Made by a program: the position numbers and the translations under genes. A DNA stretch of 22,826 bases from Christensenellaceae bacterium (GTDB lineage Bacteria > Bacillota > Clostridia > Christensenellales > Borkfalkiaceae): assembly GCA_948482865.1 (NCBI GenBank), contig CAOMHR010000006.1:1-22826 (forward strand). The letters run 5' to 3'. The notes under the pieces are model-generated. The model saw only the letters and a program-made list of their open reading frames with translations, made no database searches and was not told the DNA's origin. Below, piece after piece: positions 1-7,210 of the stretch (positions within the stretch are counted from its first letter, which is position 1; the number at the start of each line of letters is the position of its first letter).

Positions 1-883
1 AGCCGTTTGACAAAAACGCCGACTGCGCGTCAGTAAAGCCCATACGTCCCGCGTGCTTGTGCATATATCCGTTTCCCGAACCCATAATCTCGCTCAGAGT
101 TTCAAGCGCGTAGCGCCTGCCGTCCGCGTTGTTTATTTGCTGACCGAGTTTCCACGACGACGTGGAATCATCCCAATATTCGCCGTAGTAATATTTCTGA
201 TACGATTCAAGTCCTTCGTACTGCGCCCACCAGACTACCCCAACGTAGTCCCAGTAGTAGTTGATGCCTGTGGAAGCCGAAAAAGCGTAATAACCTTTGC
301 TTTTGATTTCGTCAGCCATTTCTATAAACTGGTTAGTGGTTTTGGGAAGCGTCCAGTTCCCCGCGCCGTAGATTTCGTCCAGAGTGCCGATATTGTAGCA
401 GAACGCCGACACAGAGTTATTTGAAAACATCTGATAGCGCTTGCCGTCTTTCGCTTCCGCATAATCGTAAAGCGTTTTATTGACTTTATCCTTGATTGCA
501 AGCGTTTCGCCGTCGGGAACCGCTTCGTAAACGTCGGATAAATCTTCGAGTTTTTTTGCGTCCTGCGAGTCGTAAATATTCAGAAGCGGCATAACTATGT
601 CGTTCTTTTCCTGATTGGATTTCAAAAGCGACTGTATTTCGCCCGCCTGATGGCTTGCAACGTATTTTACGGTTATACCCGTAAGAGCCTTATAATCGGC
701 TGCAAGTTTATTGTTTACTTCCGAGCCGAATCCGCCCGATTTATAGTGGACGGTGATGCTTCCGCTTCCGCTGTCTGAACCGCCGGGTCCGTCACCGGGC
801 GTGCACGCGGCAAAACCTATAGCGGCGCTCATAATCATTGCCGCGCCCATTGTTGCGCAACTTATTTTAAAAAACTTTTTCAT
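1..883 (-). CDS. Sugar ABC transporter solute-binding lipoprotein (partial, C-terminus beyond window)
   Basis: Extracellular binding protein of a CUT1-type sugar importer; it should capture an oligosaccharide for the two permeases encoded upstream at 2338-4234. The frame opens with MKKFFKISC, a hydrophobic stretch, and a lipobox ending FAAC at Cys27, followed by a Gly/Ser-rich linker (about residues 28-43), so it is a membrane-anchored lipoprotein. The mature part reads ITVHYKSGGFGSEVN and later MFSNNSVSAFCYN and YWDYVGVVWWAQYEG, typical of the MalE/UgpB-like fold. The frame stays open for 294 codons to the window edge; the family usually runs to about 420-480 residues, so the last third is missing. 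Start ATG at 881-883 has AAGGAG 8 bases upstream. The gene lies 17 bp after the lipoprotein gene at 901-2235. Being last rather than first in its operon is unusual for CUT1 systems. The sugar is not identifiable from sequence. Confidence 0.88.
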   Translation of the reverse strand, partial: MKKFFKISCATMGAAMIMSAAIGFAACTPGDGPGGSDSGSGSITVHYKSGGFGSEVNNKLAADYKALTGITVKYVASHQAGEIQSLLKSNQEKNDIVMPLLNIYDSQDAKKLEDLSDVYEAVPDGETLAIKDKVNKTLYDYAEAKDGKRYQMFSNNSVSAFCYNIGTLDEIYGAGNWTLPKTTNQFIEMADEIKSKGYYAFSASTGINYYWDYVGVVWWAQYEGLESYQKYYYGEYWDDSTSSWKLGQQINNADGRRYALETLSEIMGSGNGYMHKHAGRMGFTDAQSAFLSNG

Positions 884-900
884 TTATTTAACTCCTTATC

Positions 901-2235
901 TTATACTTTTACGGGAATTACAAAAATTCCTTCGCCCGCAGCAAGTTTTAAATCTACCTTGTTGTTCTTTACTTCGTAAATTTTTCTTTCGCCGTTGCGG
1001 TAAACGACCGCGCGGTTCGCATTTTTAAATTCAAAGCTGACTACAGATTTCTGCTGGTCAATGGGGTCGGTAAAGTTGGTTACCATAAGACCCGCTCTGC
1101 CGTCCTTATCCTTAAACTGTCCTATAAGAGTATCCTGTGTTGCCGAAACTTTTTTGGCGCAGGACAGCTCTGTAAGCTCGGTGTTAAAGTTAAAGCTGGG
1201 GTTGATGTATTCGGGGTCGTCGGCGGTGTTTACGGTGCCGTTTACGCCCATTACGCCTTCCCAGTCAAAGCTGAGATAAACGTGGTCGAATTTGGAAATT
1301 TCTTCGTTAACTTCCTTAGCCATCTGATAGAATTTGGTAGGCTTGCACGAAACGTCGTTTTCAACGCAGCCGCCGCCGAAGTTAAGGAAAGATTTGCGGT
1401 AAGTAAACCAGCTGAATCCGTTTATTCCGAAGCACATATCCGTGTATACCTGGAAAAGGAATTCCGCCTTGGATTCAACTTCTCTCTGTCCGCCGTTGAC
1501 AGAGCTGTAATTCTGAATAAACATATGGAACTCGGCGTCTTTCGCCTTCGCTATGTCCGCATAACAGCTCATATCGTACAGCCACTGGGTACCGAGCGCG
1601 TATCCTTCATTTGTCTGTAAAAGCGGATAAATATCGGTTGAAAGAATTTTTCTGCCGTTTATTTTTGACAAAACTTCGTCGTAAAGTTTGGTAACGTAAC
1701 TCAACGTTTCGTCCATCTGGGTGTTCGAAATTTTGTGCATCATATCGCCGTTTATATACAGCGTTACGTCCTTACCGGCATAAATTTCGTTAAGACGTTC
1801 CACACGTTCCGCAACCTCGTCGAAGACGATTTCGTACGGTTCGTCCCAGACGTTTATCATATCAACCGCGGGATAAACGCTGTAATCGGTTTCGTCAAGC
1901 TCCACCCCCTCGGCGTTTGTAAGCGAAGTGTCCATACCGACTATGGCTTTAAGCCCCGCTTTTTCGCAGTTTACAAGTTGTTCCGTAAACGCAGGCGTAC
2001 CGCGTTTTGCCATAACGCCGTCTATAAACATATGCGTAAGCCCCATATCCGCCGCAAGTTTATAATCCGCTTCGGTATTTATGGGAGGGTCCCACCCGCC
2101 AATCCACATATATTGATTGTCCTCGTATTCGGGGTACTTTTCATTCGCGGACGAACCGCCTGCGCACCCCACCGACGATAGCACGGTTATTCCCGCGACT
2201 ATCAGCACTAAAGCCGACTTTTTGCCGAACCTCAT
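901..2235 (-). CDS. Secreted lipoprotein, putative TIM-barrel glycoside hydrolase
   Basis: 444 residues. The N-terminus has basic residues, a hydrophobic core and a lipobox ending SVGC at Cys24, so it is predicted to be anchored on the outer face of the membrane. The first strand region reads MWIGGWDPP followed by DMGLTHMFIDG. The segment INVWDEPYE carries a W-D-E-P motif like the acid/base glutamate of clan GH-A enzymes such as GH42-like proteins. STDIYPLL and GFSWFTYRKS look like later barrel strands, and the C-terminal 80 residues are beta-rich (VVYRNGERKIYEV) like a small all-beta domain. I cannot name a family or a nucleophile with confidence, so the enzymatic call is inference. ATG has AGGAGG 5 bases upstream. 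It sits between the permease genes and the binding protein, suggesting trimming of glycans next to the transporter. It could instead be a non-catalytic carbohydrate-binding lipoprotein. Confidence 0.72.
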   Translation of the reverse strand: MRFGKKSALVLIVAGITVLSSVGCAGGSSANEKYPEYEDNQYMWIGGWDPPINTEADYKLAADMGLTHMFIDGVMAKRGTPAFTEQLVNCEKAGLKAIVGMDTSLTNAEGVELDETDYSVYPAVDMINVWDEPYEIVFDEVAERVERLNEIYAGKDVTLYINGDMMHKISNTQMDETLSYVTKLYDEVLSKINGRKILSTDIYPLLQTNEGYALGTQWLYDMSCYADIAKAKDAEFHMFIQNYSSVNGGQREVESKAEFLFQVYTDMCFGINGFSWFTYRKSFLNFGGGCVENDVSCKPTKFYQMAKEVNEEISKFDHVYLSFDWEGVMGVNGTVNTADDPEYINPSFNFNTELTELSCAKKVSATQDTLIGQFKDKDGRAGLMVTNFTDPIDQQKSVVSFEFKNANRAVVYRNGERKIYEVKNNKVDLKLAAGEGIFVIPVKV

Positions 2236-2275
2236 ATTTTCCTCCTAAATTTTATTTTTTCTGTTAAAGGTTTTT

Positions 2276-2317
2276 TGTACGGAGCGCTCCGTACAGGGGG
2301 CGCATAGAATATGCGCC
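2276..2317 (-). other. Tandem intercistronic hairpins inside the transporter operon
   Basis: Two adjacent inverted repeats fill the 102-bp gap between the second permease gene and the lipoprotein gene. One is a perfect 20-bp palindrome at 2276-2295 (half-site TGTACGGAGC). The other is an 8-bp stem with a 3-base loop at 2299-2317 (GGCGCATA / TATGCGCC). In the direction of transcription the sequence after the 2276-2295 repeat is A-rich rather than T-rich, so this is not a classical terminator. It may act as an mRNA processing or stability element, or as a protein-binding palindrome. Confidence 0.6.
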
Positions 2318-2337
2318 GAATTTTAAATTTTTTGGTT

Positions 2338-3207
2338 TTAGCCTTTTATTCCGCCAACGCTCATAGATTCCATCATCGTATTCTGGAAACATACGAACAT
2401 TACAATTACGGGAATTACGCTTATTATCAATCCCGCAAACAACACGGGATAGTTTATACCCCTTGTCATTTCAAGCTGGAAAATGTATAGTCCCGAAGAA
2501 AGCGTGGGATATGACTGCAAAAACAGCGTGGGTTCCATATAGTCGTTCCACAGCTGAACTACGGACACCATAAACAAAGAACCTATTACGGGCAACGCCT
2601 GCGGCAGCATTATCCTGAAAAATACTTTCAGATGGCTAGCTCCGTCTATAAAACCCGCTTCCGCATACGTCCAGGACAACGTCCTGAAAAACGAATACAG
2701 CACTATAAAGTTGAAACCGAAGCCCGCCGCCTTAGTAACAAGCAACAAAGGCGAGTCTATTATCCCGAGCGTCGTATACACCTTGTATTGCGAAGGGAAA
2801 GAACCGACGATGGGAATCATCATAGTGACCAGCGCAACCGCGTATATAAAGCCCCTGCCGGGGAATTTGTATTTCGCCACCACGTAAGCCGTAACAGACG
2901 AAACAAACACCCCTAAAAACGCGCCGCCGCACGAATACCAAACGGAGTTCCAGAACATAACGAACATATTGTTGCCGTTTGCCTGAACCGCTGTAAACGC
3001 TTTGCCGTAGTTTGAAAACAACCACTGTTTGGGAAGCCCGTTAAGGTTTTGGTTGAATTCCGACTGCCCTTTCAGCGAAGCCGAAAGCGCCCAGAGCATT
3101 GCAAAAATCAACGTGAAGGCATAAATAGCGAAAATTATAAATACCACTATCTTTGCCGCAAGAAAATCTTTGCTGCTTCTCATACCTCTTCTTTTCAAAG
3201 TTTTCAC
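2338..3207 (-). CDS. Carbohydrate ABC transporter permease (CUT1, MalG/UgpE-like)
   Basis: Inner-membrane subunit of the sugar importer, pairing with the permease encoded just upstream. Hydrophobic helices alternate with loops along the whole protein. The cytoplasmic coupling motif that contacts the ATPase is visible near residue 185: EAGFIDGASHLKVFF, then RIMLPQALP. The C-terminus ends FQNTMMESMSVGGIKG, which matches the usual MalG-type ending (MxxGxxxGxVKG). The frame is open to a GTG at 3216, but the GTG at 3207 is preferred: GAGGTG lies 6 bases upstream of it and overlaps the stop of the preceding gene (TGA at 3218-3220), whereas the 3216 GTG has no close ribosome site. This gives 289 residues. 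An internal ATG (3181-3183) is a weaker alternative. No ATPase gene is in this operon; the one at 10149-11387 is the likely partner. Confidence 0.9.
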   Translation of the reverse strand: MKTLKRRGMRSSKDFLAAKIVVFIIFAIYAFTLIFAMLWALSASLKGQSEFNQNLNGLPKQWLFSNYGKAFTAVQANGNNMFVMFWNSVWYSCGGAFLGVFVSSVTAYVVAKYKFPGRGFIYAVALVTMMIPIVGSFPSQYKVYTTLGIIDSPLLLVTKAAGFGFNFIVLYSFFRTLSWTYAEAGFIDGASHLKVFFRIMLPQALPVIGSLFMVSVVQLWNDYMEPTLFLQSYPTLSSGLYIFQLEMTRGINYPVLFAGLIISVIPVIVMFVCFQNTMMESMSVGGIKG

Positions 3208-3217
3208 AGCGCTCACC

Positions 3218-4234
3218 TCAATAAGTAACCTTAGGGTCTAATTTATTGAATATATAGCGAACAATGAAGACCACGGGAACGCTTATAAACGTAAAAAACA
3301 TACCTATCGCCGCGGGATAATTCAAATCCACCGCTTTCTGCGTCTGGCGGTATATCCAGAACGAAATCGTCATAGTCGCGGGGTTATCCACTTCCACGCC
3401 CGCGCCCGCAAACAGCAGTATGGGACCGGTGCTGTTGAACATAGCGGTTATAACCAGAATGAGCGTTGTGGAAAGAGTGGGCCATACCATAGGCAGTATA
3501 ATTTGCGTAAGTTCACGGTACCAGGGTACCCCGTCAAGCCTTGCCGCCTCCATTACTTCCTGCGGCACGCGCGACATTGCGCTTTGATATAAAATCATAT
3601 TTATACCGAAACCCGTCCATATGGTATACGCGATAATCGCGCCCGTCGCCGTAGCGTCGTCCGTAAGAAAAGGCGGAACGCGCACGCCGAACAGGGACAA
3701 AAGCATATCCAAAGGTCCGCCGTAATCGATAAGCATTTTATAGGTAGTTACAAACAATACCGCGCTTATTATCGAAGGCAGGAAAAACAGTACCCTGAAA
3801 AATTTGTATCCCCACAGTTTTTTATATAGAAAGTAAGCTACAAAAAACGATATGGGTATCATACATATCCCTGCGGCAAAGTATTTGAACGTGTTTTTAA
3901 GCGCGCTCACTATTACCGAGTTGGGATTGCTCCACTCGTTGAAAAATCTTTGGAAATTGTACAAAGACCATTTGAAAATTTCACCGCCGTTTTCTCCGTA
4001 GCCTTCAAACTCCTGAAACGCCATAATTATAGAGTTTGAATTTATCCAAACGTAAAATATGGCAAACTGAACCAGAGGCAGCAGCAACATTCCGTAACAG
4101 AAGATATATTCCGAAATTTTGCGTCTTGAAATCTTTTTTTTCTTTTTCGCTTTTTCGGGCTGCGGATTGGTTTCTTCCGTAACTTCATCGTTTTCCGCGG
4201 CGGCTTCAACCGCCAATGCTTCCGATTGCTCCAT
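3218..4234 (-). CDS. Carbohydrate ABC transporter permease (CUT1, MalF/UgpA-like)
   Basis: 338-residue first permease of the importer, with about six hydrophobic helices starting near residue 43. The coupling motif reads EVMEAARLDGVPWYRE then ILPMVWPT (about residues 226-253), which docks with the MsmX-type ATPase. The first 42 residues are a hydrophilic extension, first acidic (EVTEETNP) and then strongly basic (KAKKKKKISRRK), longer than usual for the family and predicted to be cytoplasmic. The lysine run is encoded by an A-rich tract at about 4128-4150, but the frame is continuous. ATG at 4232-4234 follows AGGAGG at good spacing. The gene starts 20 bp after the GH2 stop and ends one base before the 3216 GTG of the next permease frame, so translation is probably coupled. 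Confidence 0.92.
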   Translation of the reverse strand: MEQSEALAVEAAAENDEVTEETNPQPEKAKKKKKISRRKISEYIFCYGMLLLPLVQFAIFYVWINSNSIIMAFQEFEGYGENGGEIFKWSLYNFQRFFNEWSNPNSVIVSALKNTFKYFAAGICMIPISFFVAYFLYKKLWGYKFFRVLFFLPSIISAVLFVTTYKMLIDYGGPLDMLLSLFGVRVPPFLTDDATATGAIIAYTIWTGFGINMILYQSAMSRVPQEVMEAARLDGVPWYRELTQIILPMVWPTLSTTLILVITAMFNSTGPILLFAGAGVEVDNPATMTISFWIYRQTQKAVDLNYPAAIGMFFTFISVPVVFIVRYIFNKLDPKVTY

Positions 4235-4254
4235 CTTATCCCCCCTCCTGAATT

Positions 4255-5964
4255 TTATTTTTCAATCGCCGCGGCAAGTTTGTTGCAGTCGGCAATTTCT
4301 TTTAAAATTTTATCGCTGAATTTGCGCTTTCTGTTGTAAAAAAACAATCCGTTCTGTTCCTGCTCTACGTCGTAAAGCTGCGTATAACAAAACCCGCTTA
4401 TTTTTTCGCACGAAAGATATGATTTTGTCATTTTCAGGTATTCCGCCAAAAAATCTTCTTCCGAGTCGAAAGTGTGGTAACCCCAGTTTTTACCCTTGCA
4501 GGAATACGCCATTCCGCCGTATTCGCTGGCTATAAGGGGTAATTTTCCGTCGTACAAAACGCTTTCCTGCGCGGCGGCGGGGGCGTACGTCTTATCCATA
4601 GTCAACATATCCGAATTATTTATGTCTTCAACGTACTTTAAAGTTTTTTTACTTAAATGATAGTTGTGAAAGTCGAATATATCGGTAAATTTCCCGTGAT
4701 AGCCGCCGCTTGCGTCTATGCAGGGACGGGTGCCGTCAAGCGCTTTCGTAGCCGAATACGCCGCTTCCACAAAGCGTATATCCCTTATCAGTTTGCTGTT
4801 TTCGAGATCTTCCCATACTTCGTTCAGCGGGCACCATATAACTATCGAAGGATGGTTGAAATACTGTTCGATAACTTCGCTCCACTGCGAAATGAAAGTT
4901 CCGAGCGAATCCAGACAATCGTACTTCATTCCCCAGCTGGGAAATTCTCCCCAAACAATGTAGCCCGCTTTGTCGCTCTCGTACAAATATCTTTGCTCGA
5001 AAACCTTTTGGTGCAGGCGCGCACCGTTAAAACCAAGCGACATAGAAAGTTTTATGTCATTTTCAAACTGTTCCGCTTCCTTTGCCGTATAAATTCCGTC
5101 TTCGTAATAGCCTTGGTCCAGAACAAGTCTCTGAAATACGCTTTTGCCGTTTATCGTAAATTTTTTGCCGTCGTAAGACACCGTACGCAAGCCGAAATAA
5201 CTGTTAACCTTATCTTCTCCGAAAACTACATCAACGTCGTACAGATTGCCTTTGCCGACTTCCCATAAGTGCGCTTCGGAAAGCGGCACGTCGAAAACCC
5301 GACGGTATTCGGTATAGCCTTCCGCGCTGCCGACAAGCCTGCCTTCGAAAAACACGTTTATTTTTGCCTGCGCACAGCCTTCGGCAAAAACTTCCGTTTT
5401 AACCGAGTTGTTTGCTGGGTCGGGATAAAACTTGACTTTTTTGATATAATTTTCAGGCGTCTTTTCCAGCCATACCGTCTGCCAGATGCCCGTAGTGCGC
5501 ATATAAAAACAACCGTGCGGCTCGGGTTCCTTGCACTGCTTGCCGCTGGGGATATTCTCTCTGATATCGTCGTGAACTACAACCGTTATTCTGTTTTCGC
5601 CGACAACCGCGAAAGGGGTTATATTAACGCCGAAAGCGGTATAACCGCCAACGTGCCTTACGGCAAATTTACCGTTTACGTACACTTCCGCAATATAGTC
5701 CACCGCGCCGAAATTCAACACAAGCCTTCCCGATAAATCTTCCTGCGATAAGTTTATCAATCTGGAATAAACGCAGTCGGGAATATAATCGGTGTCGCCT
5801 ATGCCTGAAAGTACGGATTCGGGGCAGAAAGGAACTTCTATCATATTCTTTAAATCGGGAGATTGCGAGTTAAGACATTTGCCTTTACCAAATTCCCACA
5901 ATCCGTTCAGACATATGTAAAAATCGCGTTTAAATTGGGGGTTCGGATGTTCGTTTCTATACAT
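4255..5964 (-). CDS. Glycoside hydrolase family 2 enzyme (beta-galactosidase/beta-glucuronidase type)
   Basis: 569 residues, first gene of the transporter operon. The order is GH2-like: sugar-binding jelly roll (about 10-165, with FYICLNGLWEF and MRTTGIWQTVWLE), immunoglobulin-like domain (about 170-262), then a TIM barrel (about 265-569). The barrel carries GFNGARLHQK, a WGEF segment, HPSIVIWCPLNEVWED with acid/base Glu382, and LIASEYGG with nucleophile Glu481. No signal peptide is seen, so it should act in the cytoplasm on imported oligosaccharides. The length is close to compact beta-glucuronidase-type GH2 proteins and far below LacZ. The galactose genes at 14397-18834 make beta-galactosidase attractive, but motifs alone do not separate galactose, glucuronic acid or other specificities. 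AAGGA lies 8 bases before the ATG. The promoter at 5994-6022 leaves a leader of about 20 nt. Confidence 0.93.
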   Translation of the reverse strand: MYRNEHPNPQFKRDFYICLNGLWEFGKGKCLNSQSPDLKNMIEVPFCPESVLSGIGDTDYIPDCVYSRLINLSQEDLSGRLVLNFGAVDYIAEVYVNGKFAVRHVGGYTAFGVNITPFAVVGENRITVVVHDDIRENIPSGKQCKEPEPHGCFYMRTTGIWQTVWLEKTPENYIKKVKFYPDPANNSVKTEVFAEGCAQAKINVFFEGRLVGSAEGYTEYRRVFDVPLSEAHLWEVGKGNLYDVDVVFGEDKVNSYFGLRTVSYDGKKFTINGKSVFQRLVLDQGYYEDGIYTAKEAEQFENDIKLSMSLGFNGARLHQKVFEQRYLYESDKAGYIVWGEFPSWGMKYDCLDSLGTFISQWSEVIEQYFNHPSIVIWCPLNEVWEDLENSKLIRDIRFVEAAYSATKALDGTRPCIDASGGYHGKFTDIFDFHNYHLSKKTLKYVEDINNSDMLTMDKTYAPAAAQESVLYDGKLPLIASEYGGMAYSCKGKNWGYHTFDSEEDFLAEYLKMTKSYLSCEKISGFCYTQLYDVEQEQNGLFFYNRKRKFSDKILKEIADCNKLAAAIEK

Positions 5965-5993
5965 TTTTTGTTCCTTTCTATAATTTCATAATT

Positions 5994-6022
5994 ATTTTAT
6001 CAAATAAACGGTAATAAAACAA
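5994..6022 (-). promoter_or_regulatory. Promoter of the GH2/ABC transporter operon
   Basis: On the minus strand, -35 TTGTTT (6017-6022) and -10 TAAAAT (5994-5999) are separated by exactly 17 bp. The predicted start near 5987 leaves about 22 nt before the GH2 ATG. The -35 is the weakest of the three related promoters in the window, which fits activator dependence (inference). Confidence 0.72.
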
Positions 6023-6031
6023 TAGCAGGGG

Positions 6032-6073
6032 CGCTTCCACTTTCTTACTATTTCATCCGCCGCAATTTCCAAA
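6032..6073 (-). promoter_or_regulatory. Two-box operator upstream of the GH2 operon promoter
   Basis: Proximal box TGGAAGCG at 6032-6039 (minus strand), 9 bp upstream of the -35. Distal box TTTGGAAA at 6066-6073. The GGAA cores are 32 bp apart, about three helical turns. The same layout without gaps occurs before the msmX operon and before the GH3 gene. The distal box here is the most divergent of the three. Confidence 0.65.
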
Positions 6074-6130
6074 TTCTTGAACCGATAATTCTCGTTTTAC
6101 CCCACAACTGCGCTGAAATTTGCATTTAAC

Positions 6131-6146
6131 TTCCATTTTTCGGAAA
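6131..6146 (+). promoter_or_regulatory. Candidate operator upstream of the regulator gene (inverted repeat TTCC-N7-GGAA)
   Basis: The plus-strand sequence TTCCATTTTTCGGAAA forms an inverted repeat with arms TTCC and GGAA. It differs at one base of 16 from the distal box in front of the msmX operon (11490-11505 on the minus strand) and resembles the one before GH3. It lies about 40 bp upstream of the TATAAT hexamer assigned to the regulator gene, so autoregulation is plausible (inference). Confidence 0.5.
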
Positions 6147-6187
6147 TAATCATTTGTAAAGTCGCGTTTTTTGTGTTATTATTGAAA

Positions 6188-6193
6188 TATAAT
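6188..6193 (+). promoter_or_regulatory. Candidate -10 element of the regulator gene
   Basis: A perfect TATAAT lies 21 bp before the ATG at 6215. No good -35 is seen at 16-18 bp upstream, so the promoter may be weak or activator-dependent. If used, transcription would start near 6200, which excludes the in-frame GTG at 6173 as the start codon and leaves a leader of only about 15 nt. Confidence 0.42.
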
Positions 6194-6214
6194 TGTAAGC
6201 GGGGAATAAACAAT

Positions 6215-7162
6215 ATGGCAAGCGTCAGTTCGGAAAAGCATTTCAGTTTAAAAATAGACAAACAGTCCGACCACGGGACGATAGCAAAAATTGCGCGCGC
6301 TCTGTCCGTGGACGTCCGGCTTGAAATTTTGAAATATATGCTTAACCGCTCGGTGAGCCTTTCGGAAATTTCAAAAAATCTGAACATTCCTATTTCAAGC
6401 GTTTCACGCCATATAGACATTCTGGAAGACGCGGGGCTTGTCGTAATAAGTTACCAGCCCGGGCTTAAAGGTCACACCAAATTTTGCGCGCAGGCTGTTC
6501 TGGACGTTAAAGTTTCGCTTGTGGCAAACCCTGCGAACAATAAACTCAAATCCTTTATTACCGAAATGCCAATAGGAATGTACTCCGACTGCAAAATAAG
6601 CGTACCCTGCGGAATGGTGGGCAGGGAAAACCGCCTTGGCGATTTTGACGACGCGCAGGTTTTCTATTCGCCGCTAAGGGCGCAAGCGGAATGTCTCTGG
6701 TTTAAATCGGGATACGTGACATACTTGTTTTCATCCCCGCAAAAAGATTGCGAAACCCGCCAGCGTATAAGTTTTTCGCTTGAAGTTTGTTCTGACACGA
6801 TTTACTACAACAACAATTGGCCTTCGGATATAACGGTAAATATAAACGGTCTGGAAATTCTGACTTTTACTTCCCCCGGCAATTTCGGCGGCAAGCGCGG
6901 AAAACTCACCCCCGAATACTGGCCTGTTACAAGCTCGCAGTTCGGACAGCTTAAAAAAATATCGGTTGACAAAGAAGGCGTTTATTTGGACAACGTGTTC
7001 ATTCACAAACAAGTTACCTTCGACGACCTGCGGCTTTTCGACAAAAATTCGATTTCGTTTACAATAGGCGTCAAAGACGACGCCGAGCATTGCGGCGGAA
7101 TAAGCATTTTCGGAAAAAACTTCGGCGACTTCAATCAAGCGATAATTATGAAAATTTCATAA
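6215..7162 (+). CDS. One-component regulator: ArsR-like winged helix plus large C-terminal putative ligand domain
   Basis: 315 residues and the only plus-strand gene. Residues about 20-80 form an ArsR/MarR-type winged helix: IARALSVDVRLEILKYML, then SLSEISKNLNIPISSVSRHI with recognition helix, then LEDAGLVV. After a linker, about 200 residues (115-315) are rich in predicted beta strands, aromatics and glycines: MPIGMYSDCKISVPCG, WPSDITVNINGLE, SPGNFGGKRGKLTPEYWP and a closing HCGGISIFGKNFG. From memory, similar fusions annotated only as ArsR-type regulators occur near glycosidase and ABC genes in Paenibacillus and clostridia; I know of no defined ligand. The C-terminal part may bind a sugar in place of a metal. 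ATG at 6215 (GGGGA at 6201-6205 upstream) is chosen over GTG at 6173. It is divergent from the GH2 operon, and a box shared with the regulated promoters lies upstream. Confidence 0.82.
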   Translation: MASVSSEKHFSLKIDKQSDHGTIAKIARALSVDVRLEILKYMLNRSVSLSEISKNLNIPISSVSRHIDILEDAGLVVISYQPGLKGHTKFCAQAVLDVKVSLVANPANNKLKSFITEMPIGMYSDCKISVPCGMVGRENRLGDFDDAQVFYSPLRAQAECLWFKSGYVTYLFSSPQKDCETRQRISFSLEVCSDTIYYNNNWPSDITVNINGLEILTFTSPGNFGGKRGKLTPEYWPVTSSQFGQLKKISVDKEGVYLDNVFIHKQVTFDDLRLFDKNSISFTIGVKDDAEHCGGISIFGKNFGDFNQAIIMKIS

Positions 7163-7167
7163 CGGAA

Positions 7168-7199
7168 AACCGCCCGCAGGCAAAAGCCTGCGGGCGGTT
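7168..7199. terminator. Bidirectional Rho-independent terminator
   Basis: A perfect 14-bp stem (AACCGCCCGCAGGC and its complement) with an AAAA loop lies between convergent genes. T-rich sequence follows on both strands (TTAAATTT on plus; the minus strand continues TTTTCCG after the stem closes). It should end the regulator transcript and the msmX-nagB operon. Confidence 0.92.
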
Positions 7200-7210
7200 A
7201 AATTTAATAA

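Noticed and set aside
1735..2181. 148-codon plus-strand frame opposite the lipoprotein gene, and similar ones at 18933-19457 and 8233-8730.
   Set aside because: All are antisense to well-supported genes and show low-complexity, non-family-like sequence.
4128..4150. Long A-rich (lysine) tract in the permease gene as a programmed frameshift or sequencing error.
   Set aside because: The frame is continuous and both flanks belong to the same protein; no downstream alternative product is visible.
4657..5268. 203-codon plus-strand open frame opposite the GH2 gene.
   Set aside because: It lies wholly antisense to intact GH2 catalytic sequence, has no ribosome site of note and no recognisable protein; such long antisense frames are common here because of codon bias.
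6173..6214. Longer start (GTG at 6173) for the regulator.
   Set aside because: It lies upstream of the best -10 hexamer (6188-6193), has no ribosome site and adds residues not expected before the winged helix.
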